Shown piece by piece: positions 55,303-64,000 of a stretch of DNA of 64,000 nt. The translations under genes and the position numbers were made by a program. How positions within the stretch are numbered: position 1 is the stretch's first letter; each line of letters begins with the position of its first letter. The DNA lies in assembly GCF_037042905.1 (NCBI RefSeq), contig NC_087253.1, positions 19,619,501 to 19,683,500 of the forward strand. Direction: 5' to 3'. The stretch is from Lytechinus pictus. Its lineage: Eukaryota > Echinodermata > Echinoidea > Temnopleuroida > Toxopneustidae. The notes beneath the pieces were generated by a model that had not been told where the DNA came from, made no database searches, and was given only the letters and a program-made list of their open reading frames with translations.

Positions 55303-58300
55303 CTGACAAAAGAGTTTTGAGTGAAAGGGCATACACAAAGTGCACAAATTTAATTATTATACAAACTCATGCCTCAGATGTATTTGAATGATTAGGCCTA
55401 ACACTTCAATAATAAAATCATCGGCTGGCAGAAATACATTTCGGCATCACTGTGTCTATATAACGCAAAATATTGAACTTGCTTGCACACTTATATTCAT
55501 TTCAGATAATAGAAATCTCAAAATTGATTTAATAAAGTAATCACACCATTTGCAATTAATATTAGGAGCTAAACACAAATACATGAGAGTTAGAGAGTAT
55601 CCTTTCTTTTTTATTCTTTTCGGGCATTTTTCGCAAGAAGTAGTGAACAAGGTGAAGGACTTCTTCGGACTATCGAACCATTAAAAATGAATAAAATATT
55701 TACACAAGCGCTCTCCTTTCATTACGAATACACTCGCTTTTCAATGCATTTTTTGGTAAATGAGCGACTGAGTATAAAGAACCATAATTCCAAGTACAAA
55801 TAATACTTTCCCCTTTCCATCCCTTCATGATTAATATTCAACATTACTAAATGGATCTGAAAAGATTCATATGGGGGGAGACTGTTTTCTCACGGTCGAG
55901 AGATAATAAATAAATCAAACGCATGATTTTCAATATTATATTAAAATATGAAATAGGAAATATTTCCCATACATTACATCTTATTATTCTTATTATTTCC
56001 CAATGTTTATTTAACAGATCAAATGAGTGAAAATGAAGTCTTATTCTTACGCGATAGTTCTCTACTGCATTTGCTTCTGGTGTTTTGCGATTTCTGATCC
56101 CTTGAGAAATGTTTCCCAACATCCTCTCGTAAGGGTACATCCACCATCCCACTGTAGGACCAAGTTGTCTAAGGGCATCGGGAAAGTGATGCATCAGATG
56201 GAAACAAATCGTCTGGTGAATAAAGAACAGAAAATGCCAACGTGTAAACCTTCAACATATTCTAAAGGGAAAGGTTTAACTGTTTTTCTTGGGCGAACTT
56301 GGTGCAATGTGGGATACCATCATGGTCATGCTAGCATAAAAGTGATCATGGACACATTCGCATTTTTAAAAGTATGTAGGCTCATATCATATTGATTTTG
56401 TTTTAATTCATATCTACACGTCCTTTTGAAACATAACAAGTAAAATAAAATATAGATGCTCCCATGCAAAATTATCGTAACAGGCAGACAGATGCTGCTG
56501 AAACCTTCTTTAAAATGGATGCACATGGAGTAATGCAAAAAAATAAAAAGAAGCCCGATCCTCTGATCCTGACAGAATCTTCTTCACACGTAAAACCAAT
56601 CAAGAATACTAAAGAAAATCCAACAGAGGAGGGAAAATAGCTGAATTGAATAACATCTTATTTGCAAACTGCAAAGTAATGACGGTATATTAAGAATAAA
56701 ATTGTCGGATTTGTTTTGGATGTGTTAGATATTAGAAGGGCACTCCATGTTGAAAATAATTATAAACAAGTCAAATTAAGGGAGGCAAATGTTAAAACTT
56801 TCATCAAATGGGATAAATGATAACGAAGTTATTGAATTAAAAACATGAACAATATTTTGTCCCACAGTTATTTGCACGTCGACGTGTCGTCATCAATATT
56901 AATCGAGGTGGGCTGATGAGGCCATGTTCGTACTATCTTCTTTCTTAAATGAAATTTTAATCATTTCATATTTTCTTATAAATAAGTGTGATACGTCTCC
57001 ATTATAATGAAATGTAAATCCAATATTTTTAATTCTTGGATGACAAAATTTGAATAAACCCGATTTCGTGTAATAAATTACTTAACCAAATTGAAAAAAA
57101 AATACAAATATAACAAGAGGGGATATGACACCATCAGTTTGTTCATTGAATATTAAGCAACACATACCTAGAACCAGGCGCGGTTATAGGAGGGGGTTTG
57201 GGGACTGTAGCCCTCCCAGAAAAAAACTAGACCATAAAAATATCTATCCTGGCCCTTTATGCATATAATCAAAATATATATTATCATAATAATCACAATT
57301 ATAAAAATATTTATTTGATTCATCTGAGAATATAAATATTCCGAAAATTAATGTTGCCAAATTGATCGTGGGCCCGGCAGCCCCCGTTCCATGCCAGATC
57401 GACGAGCGGTCGTGGAGCGGTATATAGGGAGAGAGGGTCGAATTTCGCTCACAATATTGGGGAAAAAATCGAGAAAAAAAAAACAATCGAAATCGAAAAT
57501 GGTGAACGGTAGCGAGCGGTGATGATTTTTTTCTCTCCGCTCCACGATCGCTCCAACGACGCTCGGGCGGTGTGACCAGGCCTTTAAATACGTGTGTATA
57601 GTCTGACGCAGCCGGGATTTGAACTCCCGACCTTCCGGTTGTGAGACTGACACTCTATCAACAGAGCCAACACCCAGATCTAGGAACATCGATTTAAAAT
57701 TTTGCAGTATCATGTTTACCCCCCGGGGAATTGTTTAATAAATGTCGTATGCCTTGCTATTTTTTATCATGAGAAGTACCTGATTCCAAATTAACTCCCG
57801 GTGAACAAAAGTCACCTGTAATTTAGGGAACGTCACAATAGTAGAATCACTCACTGAAACACAAGGCAAATGACTTCTGGTTCAGAACACGCCACGTCCT
57901 TGTTGTAAAGGGTTAGCATGGTTAGGGGGTGGCTTAAAGAACTCAGTAAGAAAATTAACTATATTCACTCACTTTTCAGAGTTTGCAACATAATGCTGCA
58001 TCAGATCTTACTATATTCCAAAACAAACCGATCCCTCCCCGCCAAAATATCATTGAAATTCATTATATCGCATTATGTAAAGGGGCAAATCAACCCCAAT
58101 AGAATAAAATGATTCGAATAAATAGAGAACAAAATCAAACAATTTACTATAACAATGAACATTCAATACAAAAAAGAAAATCAGGAGCAAAAAAGAAAGT
58201 TATGACATAATTAAGTTTCGATTAATTTCACAAGAGTTATGCACATTCTGGTCAGTACGCAAATGAGGATGTACCGCCATTCCATGGTTCTTTTTTTAAA

Positions 58301-61300
58301 TATTTTTTTTACATAATCTATCAAATATATTATTTTCCCATCGTTATATTGTGAACAAACTTCCACAAAACGTTGCAATATCTGCGTTGCAATTAACATT
58401 GAAATTATTTTTTTACATCATTTACCTGCAGGCCTCGGGGGAAATCTCTTTCCACTCTTGCAAGTACTTCTTGTAGTTTAGTGTCCATTGCATCTATGGT
58501 TTCGTCGTCACATTTACCGGAACACAAGTCACGAATGCTGTCGCATAGTGCAAATAAAGTTTTGCGTTGACGTTCACCAAGCATTCCCCTCAAGGCGTAC
58601 TTCAATATTCCCTCTGTAGCAAGCTTTGGTCATGTTGGTAAAAGATAGTAAATGAAGAGGCTTTAATAGGAGGAAATTATGATTTGTTAACGAATTTTCG
58701 GCATTACAATGGTAAAAGATGTTTTTTTTAAGTAAAAGGATGTAATTCATTAGAGAAACGCACGGAGATTCCAATATGGAAAACTGCAACATAAAGTTAT
58801 TCTGAAAATTATTATCACAAAAATGCATATATGGCAATTTCTTTTTATATCATTAATGACGATGGATTTCATAAAGTGGTTATCCTCACCTTTCTATAGT
58901 CTGCACTCCTCATATAAACATAAGAGGAGAAGAATGGTTTGGGGTTGAAGACAAGGTGCTTAGGAGTTCTTATGTTGAGAATGCGGGTGTCTGCAACACG
59001 ACGCTCTTCCTTCGTAAGGTGCACGACAGGAACTTCCTTACTAATTTTTCTTCTTTTTCCCTCGGCCTTTATCATCTTCGCAGACTGGTGCTCCGTGAGC
59101 AGAGATATTACCTTCTTTACAACTACCTTTCATTTGAAAATTAAAAAAAAGATATCTTCACAATTGGTAACGCTAAAATATTGGAATGCATTGATCAATC
59201 AATTATTAACTATCCGTGAGTAATTAGAAAAAAATAATTATTATACAAATGATAAAAGAGAGCTCAAAATGTAAAAATGGTAAGGTAACTGGGTAGATTC
59301 CGCTTTCGACAGTTTTGACGAATGAATATAATTATACCTTGCAATTGCGCTGCAAAAACCAACATGTGGTTTAACTAAATAAATAAAAAAAAATGTTAGT
59401 GATTGAGAGCAATAATCATGTTTATTAAAGCAAACCCATGCATAGGACAAATCAATTAAAATAAAGGGGAAAAACAAGACATAGATAATCACAAAATTAA
59501 ATTTTCATCAAAATTTGGTGGAACATGAGAGTGTTAGGAGAGTTTAAAAAGACACATTTCTTTAAATGTCAGGTTTTGGGATTCAACTGCTGTTTATCTC
59601 GAGCTCATTATGTCTCGTGAGAAAATACATTGCTCATAACATTATTCAGGGGGTCACAAAGACTCGGGCTGCATTTAGAAAATGCAACAAGAAAATAAGA
59701 TCATTGAAAAATAAATGAAATGAAAGCAAAACCAGAAGCGAGTTGTCCTGTCCACCACGTTTGTCATTTTGAAGCAATGGTGCCGATTAGTAGATGGCCA
59801 AAGAAACTCAATGGAAAATTGTGAAAATTTTACAATTTTTTTCGTTTTCAATATATATATAGGCATGGCGGCTTGTCACCTTCACCCGACAAAGGAAATT
59901 ATAATTGGTATGGTGTCGAAAATCTGACGGTCAATCGGATCGGGGTCGCCCTAGCCACTATCCCGTCTCTGTGGTCTAGTGGTTAAGGCACCGGCGTTCA
60001 AAGCTGGGGCCCGGGTTCGATTCCCGGCAGAGCCATTTTTTTTAGCATTATTATTCATTTTAATCACAATTGAATTAAGTAGGTGCATGTCAACAAATAT
60101 TTCTGCTGCAATAGAAAACTTTTTCATTAAGAATTAAGTAGGTGTCAACACATATTTCTGCTGCAATAGAAAACTGTTTCATTAAGAATTAAGTAGGTGT
60201 CAACACATAGTTCTGCTGCAATAGAAAACCTTTAGTTTTATCTCCGGAACGTGACAAGAACAATATGGAAAAAATGTGTTGACCTTTCACAAATATTTCC
60301 TCGCGATAATAGTACAAATTTCTTCTTTTACATACCTTCTTGGTCACACTGCCAACACGCATGTTTTTTTGGAATTTCCTCCGACGGCTTTTGTGACTTT
60401 TGCTCTTCCTGGGGTATCGTAGATTCCTACCATTAACCTCCCTTTCAGAGTAGTTGCCGGGGTGGTTGCTTCTTTGTCATCGATGAGGATGCCCTCATCG
60501 AGGACTTTCAGCTCTTCTACGAGTGGGTGAAGATAAGGATTTATATCATTGGGAGCTGCTTTGCCTGGAGTAAAACAAAGTCATATAAACATGATGAACT
60601 TAGATTTATCAGAATCGGTGGTGTAGCAAATTGTCAAGAGAATATGATTTACAATACATTTAATTAGTGATAGGGCTACATAATCAAGTATAGATAGAGT
60701 GCAGACTATGAAAAATCAATATTTACATTACACGATTACATTCCGCGTGTTGGGCACAAATGAGACCAAAAAAAAAGACAAAGAGGTAATGCATTGTAGT
60801 TCCAACAAACGTGACTAAGTTATTTCAAAGTATACTCTAAATTTTCGATGCAGACCTCACGCCTTCGTCAGGGATATAAAGCTCACGCCTCACAGTTTGA
60901 GCTTTGTATACTTGGAAATAAACTTTGTTAGAACTGCTATTCATTATCTCTTTGTCTCTTTTTGTATGATGTATAACTCCAAAATTTCTTTATCGCTCTA
61001 TGACTTGTTCAGGTTTTTTTTTCTCGAGTTGATCACAACTATTATGTTTGCCTATAGGGGGTCTGCATCATACAAGCTGTGCTTTCGAGGTCGCCCCTCC
61101 ATAATTTTTACCATCAAAGGTCAGGTCCCACTAACCAAGGCACGCAAAACGTATTCATAAAGGACACAGCAAACGAGCAAAATTTCCAACCGTTTTCATC
61201 CACTACAGAAATGGACAGAACTAGCTAAAGGTCCTGGCCCACTGCGCTTACGGATGCAAAGCGGATGTAAAACGGGGAAAAAATATTGCCATCCGTTGGG

Positions 61301-63823
61301 AAACGCTATGCATCCGTTGTGTACTTATTGCATACCTGCTTCATACGCTCTATCCATCATGCACTATTATTTCAACAGCGCAAAAAGATTTGGGCTGCAT
61401 AAAACTTTCAGAACGTATGAACTTTCCGCCGTGTACTATCTAAATCCGCAACATATGCGAACAACAAACGTTCCATGTCCGTTATCATCCGTTATACGTC
61501 CGCTGTACCCGCTCTGCATCCTCGCGAAAGGTAATAAACGTATTGGACAAAGTGGATATTGGACCAATTGAAAAAAATACAATTAGATTAAATGATAATA
61601 AAGAAAACGGCTATTAGACCAACTGGCTATTAGACGAAATGGTTATTGGACTATGTTGATAGTTGACTAACTAATGGTAGACGAAATGACGTCAGACCAT
61701 GCGATAGTGGGGGAAAAGGCAGTAGACGAAATGGCAATAAACCGATAAATATCCATAAAAAGAGTAATCCTGATTTCCAAATAATTTCATTCTCTTTCAG
61801 TCGTGTCTCAAAATACTTAGTGAAAGCATAATTCATATCTTATCTTTTCTCTATTGATTCTAATCAACAATTTCCTGGGGTTGACTTTACCTAAAAATAT
61901 CAGCTTGTTTTAATATATCTAAATGGGTCTTTGCCGCTTTACCATGTTAATTGTTCAAACACTATGTATATAGATTACCTGGTATGATGGTTGAAAGGAA
62001 TAGGAATCCAAACTTATTGCGAAGTTCAGCTGGTAGGTTCAGAATAGAAAGTAATACTGGTGTCATGGAGTATGTGTTCTGTCAAAATAGAATTTAAAGG
62101 AAATCTCATAAACAAAATAGAATTGACAAAATCATTTTGGTTTATAAACTGGCAAGCATCAATAAATTATTGCTGAAAATTAATGGGAATAGGTTCAGAT
62201 AATGCATATTTCAATACGTAAACTACTTCTCTCTTTGCTCTTGTATTACACAAATTATGTCTTGCATATATTGGCATATGTCACCTACTATTTGGGGCCA
62301 ATTACTCTTTAAAAAAATGGGTAGCATTTTAACCATCACGAGAGCAATTATATGTTTCCAAACAATTTGAGGCAGTATTTTACCCAATGCTTGGTAAGTA
62401 ATTAAAGTTAGAAAAGGAGCAGCAAATCTTTTAGAATGGGGAAACAATTTCATCACACTGGATAAATAAAAATGCCAAAAAGAAATGCCGAATATTTGTT
62501 GGACACATAATTATCCTCTCGGGGTTGAAAAGTGTGTTTGACCCAACAACGTTGAGCTGTGACATTTTAAGCAATTTAGTAATTATGAAGAGGATCGGCC
62601 CAATTTTCTATTTAAAAAAATAGTGCGAGTGCAAATTGCTAGCCAAAATTGTCGATAATATGTCATGAGTAAGGGATTACAAAAAAGAAACTACTGTTTA
62701 GTAGGTGGTTAGAATTGATATATGTATACATAACACATCAATAAAATGTGAGAGCTGATAGTTTTGATAATCATACTTGAAAAGGGACATTTTGAGAACT
62801 TTATACACGAAGAGATTATTTGACAAACAAAGTCTTATGTTTCCTCGTCTTCTCTCCTCTTTTTTCCCTTCTTTTCATTTTTTTTCTTTCCCCTTTCTTG
62901 TGCACTCATTTTATAGTGGGGGATACACGTCCTCCTGCCCCTGGGATTTCCATCCATGACCAGACATATAAACTTAACAATAAAAGCGCTTTTTAATTAA
63001 GAAGGAGCTTGGAGAACGAGTTGTTGTTTTTTCAGCGATGTAGGGCAAAAGCGGGAAATCCTTAACAATTAATTAAAATTAAATTACCGCGAAGCACGAG
63101 CTGAAAAAGGGGGATATTTCGATCTGAAAAATCCAAACAGTTTAAACACGTTTTTGAAAAACCAAATATGTATCTCAATATGCAATTATTGCAAGTGCGA
63201 AACTAACTTTTTTGAATTGCAGACCCCTTTTTCGGGATACATCTATATCTATTAAATGAATCTTTAAATGAAAATGATTATATTCAAATTTATTCACATA
63301 CATCTATATATTTCAGCGCAGATCATGCCATTTGAGATGGGCAAATTACATGCTGGGCATTATATGGTCCTATCCCGTCTATACTCAAGGCAAATCCTAG
63401 CTGAAAACCATCACTATCATCTCCCGGCAGTAGGGTATCCCAAATTTGAGACTGCGTTATATCGGTCACCATAATGTTTGCTGCGCCAGCATGATCAGGG
63501 ATGGGTGTACTTAAAAGATCTCTTAGTTTGGGCACCAGACTCCACCTTTGGAGCCTTGGTATCAGGGGCAAGTATTGGAACTTTTTGACTGGTGTTCCAT
63601 CACTGTTGTATCTGCAAGTACCACATGTTGGGCAGTTTTCGACATTCGAAAGCTCGCCAGTGAAAATATCGTGGTCGTTGGGACAGACATGAAACTCTTG
63701 AACAGGAGTAAGCTGACTCTTGATCATCGTGTGCGCAGCTCGGTAAGACTCGGGAACTAGATTTCCTGCTGGGAAAAGTTCCTTGAGAACTTGAAGAAAC
63801 GAGGTAATTGCTGCTTGACTCAC
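55034..63823 (-). CDS. Spliced Tnp2/DUF4218 CACTA-type transposase gene
   Basis: Seven exons on the minus strand match, in order, the Tnp2 transposase region and the DUF4218 region of CACTA/EnSpm elements: 63823-63350, 62078-61979, 60564-60336, 59126-58890, 58611-58426, 56212-56051 and 55302-55034. Splice phases agree for exons 1-2-3 and for 4-5-6-7. Exons 3 and 4 do not join in phase, and about 100-150 residues expected between them are missing, so an exon was missed or lost. The only frame problem is an A-run in exon 3. More exons probably lie before 63823 (exon 1 has an acceptor) and after 55034. A CACTA transposase cuts and joins element ends. Without visible terminal repeats, this may be an intron-bearing element or a domesticated copy. 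Confidence 0.75.
55303..56050. other. Intron of the Tnp2 gene
   Basis: AT-rich sequence between exons 7 and 6. No RNA gene or mobile element is recognised. Confidence 0.5.
56051..56212 (-). CDS. Transposase gene exon 6 (DUF4218 core)
   Basis: HLMHHFPDALRQLGP is followed by GWWMYPYERMLGNI and RNRKTPEANAVENYR. These match the DUF4218 hallmark 'HLLHH...GP...WMYPFER...RN..PEA...E.Y'. It is 54 codons long, phase 0, with acceptor TTCACCAG and donor TATCGC|GTAAGA. Confidence 0.85.
56213..58425. other. Long intron with repeat DNA
   Basis: It holds decayed family B-type blocks (about 56790-57160), a GGCGCGGTTATAGGAGGGGG element end at 57178, a hairpin-prone segment with facing GATCGACGAGCGGTCGTGGA and GCTCCACGATCGCTCC words (57398-57560), a tRNA-like sequence, and a family A fragment (58075-58270). 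Confidence 0.5.
57603..57669 (-). pseudogene. tRNA-like pseudogene or SINE head
   Basis: On the minus strand it reads GTCAGTCTCACAACCGGAAG, then TCGGGAGTTCAAATCCCGGC, like an elongator tRNA-Met/Val derivative with a B box. The anticodon stem has two mismatches and the acceptor stem does not pair, so it is not a working tRNA. Confidence 0.5.
58426..58611 (-). CDS. Transposase gene exon 5 (DUF4218 start)
   Basis: It reads GILKYALRGMLGERQRKTLF, then LARVERDFPRGLQ. This is the 'ERDFP' core of DUF4218. It is 62 codons long, phase 0, with acceptor CTACAGAG and donor CTGCAG|GTAAAT. Confidence 0.8.
58890..59126 (-). CDS. Transposase gene exon 4
   Basis: The exon of 79 codons, phase 0 at both ends, starts VVVKKVISLLTEHQSAKMIK and contains ERRVADTRILNIRTPKH, in the style of the region just before DUF4218 in animal CACTA transposases. 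The acceptor follows a TTTTTTTTAATTTTC pyrimidine tract and the donor is AGAAAG|GTGAGG. Confidence 0.7.
59965..60035 (+). tRNA. tRNA-like gene, anticodon TCA (opal/Sec-type)
   Basis: A 71-nt cloverleaf is possible. The acceptor GTCTCTG pairs with CAGAGCC (one mismatch), the D stem GTCT with AGGC, the anticodon stem CCGGC with GCTGG, and the T stem CCGGG with CCCGG around TTCGATT. The A box (TGGTCTAGTGG) and B box (GGTTCGATTCC) fit consensus, and a T8 run follows at once as a Pol III terminator. U33 is followed by TCA at 59998-60000, which would read UGA. There is no long variable arm as in tRNA-Sec, and the variable loop is only 3 nt. It may be a tRNA-Glu-like pseudogene with a changed anticodon loop. 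Confidence 0.6.
60072..60232. repeat. Triplicated 57-bp unit
   Basis: GAATTAAGTAGGTGTCAACA through CTGCTGCAATAGAAAAC occurs three times with starts near 60072, 60131 and 60186. Confidence 0.9.
60336..60564 (-). CDS. Tnp2 gene exon 3 (A-run frame break)
   Basis: It starts KAAPNDINPYLHPLVEELKV, the Tnp2 'DINxxLxPLVxEL' block, and runs through RLMVGIYDTPGRAKV. After seven A bases near 60385 the frame changes. In the shifted frame the expected ACWQCDQE zinc-type segment appears, ending at donor AAG|GTATGT. One A fewer would keep the family pattern in frame. Confidence 0.75.
60565..61978. other. Intron with repeat DNA
   Basis: It has inverted words near 60860-60910 (CTCACGCCT both ways around AAGCTC), a GCATCCGTT-type repeat at 61250-61520, and a block of ATTGGACCAATTGG / TTAGACGAAATGG words at 61540-61750 like those at 27350-27670. 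A family A right end lies at 61840-61890. Confidence 0.5.
61979..62078 (-). CDS. Tnp2 gene exon 2
   Basis: It reads NTYSMTPVLLSILNLPAELR, then NKFGFLFLSTIIPG, the Tnp2 'YSMWPVxLxxxNLPPxxRxK...GIIPG' segment. The acceptor is TTTTGACAG and the donor ATACCAG|GTAATC. It ends one base into a Gly codon, which the next exon completes. At 100 nt it is too short to show up as a long open frame. Confidence 0.8.
62079..63349. other. Intron of the Tnp2 gene
   Basis: No further exon is needed between exons 1 and 2, since they join in phase. The sequence includes a CT-rich stretch near 62850-62900 and degenerate GCTCG-type repeat DNA near 63085-63250. Confidence 0.5.
63350..63823 (-). CDS. Tnp2 gene exon 1: zinc-finger and first catalytic region
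   Basis: The acceptor is CATACATATAG at the start and the donor CAGCAT|GTAATT at the end, 158 codons. EFHVCPNDHDIF and ENCPTCGTCRYN form the Cys/His-rich part of Tnp2. FQYLPLIPRLQRW is the family motif. SIDGIGPYNAQH fits the 'TDGxNPF' block, thought to carry the first catalytic Asp. Confidence 0.8.
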
Positions 63824-64000
63824 CTATATGTATGATAAAAGAAAAACGTTTAACAAAATAAAGATCAGGGCTTATACAATAATGAACATGTTTTCAAAAT
63901 TATCTTGAAAATGTTTTACTCTTTTTATATCTAAAAGTTATATCTGTCGCCTTCCATCTGCAGTCAATTAAATTTTCTTACTTTCTCATCGTTTTTGTTT

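Larger units (their letters stand above)
59127..60335. other. Intron or gap where an exon is expected
   Basis: Family comparison predicts more coding sequence here, but no splice-bounded frame is visible. It holds the tRNA-like gene and a 57-bp triplicate. Confidence 0.4.

Noticed and set aside
57603-57669. Functional tRNA on the minus strand
   Set aside because: Mismatched anticodon and acceptor stems; kept only as a tRNA-like pseudogene.
62223-62456. 77-residue minus-strand frame considered as a Tnp2 exon
   Set aside because: Exons at 63350-63823 and 61979-62078 already join in phase and leave no family segment for it to fill.

Overview
The window looks like AT-rich, repeat-dominated DNA from an animal genome, most likely an echinoderm and perhaps a sea urchin. 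The reasons are spliced genes with GT-AG introns, CR1/Jockey-type and Tx1/L1-like LINE remnants, a tRNA-derived SINE with an ATT tail, and dense nested MITEs, including elements built around GCTCGCGCTTCGCGCTCGCA motifs. The species call is inference from repeat character. There are no operons, ribosome-binding sites or other bacterial features, and no ordinary housekeeping gene was recognised.

Layout. 0-10 kb: decayed GCTCGC-motif element, 200-bp tandem array, two related 0.95-kb Tc1/mariner-like elements, a palindromic MITE and a dead Tx1/L1-like reverse transcriptase. 10-14 kb: a 156-bp tandem array, a GTGTTG palindrome and an AACGTTG-rich array. 14.2-17.3 kb: a 5'-truncated CR1/Jockey-group LINE with several stops and frame breaks. 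18.3-26.6 kb (minus strand): the most interesting locus, a composite transposon gene set that encodes a repeat-rich acidic protein, a PHD finger joined to a Ser-Asp-Gly minisatellite-coded tract, a MULE-type DDE transposase, a USP-type deubiquitinase and a ULP1-type (SUMO protease-like) cysteine protease. 26.9-53 kb: MITEs, several with clear target-site duplications, a foldback element with a 9-bp duplication, nested insertions, LINE fragments, two exons of an SGNH/GDS-motif gene and a 2.7-kb palindromic element. 55.0-63.8 kb (minus strand): a spliced Tnp2/DUF4218 (CACTA/EnSpm-type) transposase gene with seven recognisable exons whose splice phases agree; its introns hold a tRNA-like gene and MITEs.

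How they work together. The two transposase loci are unrelated. In the 18-27 kb locus the PHD finger could target chromatin, the DDE domain could move DNA, and the two isopeptidases could counter host ubiquitin and SUMO marking; that joint role is inference. Many reading-frame breaks in both loci and in the LINE fall in runs of 6-9 identical bases, so some may be assembly homopolymer errors rather than real decay.
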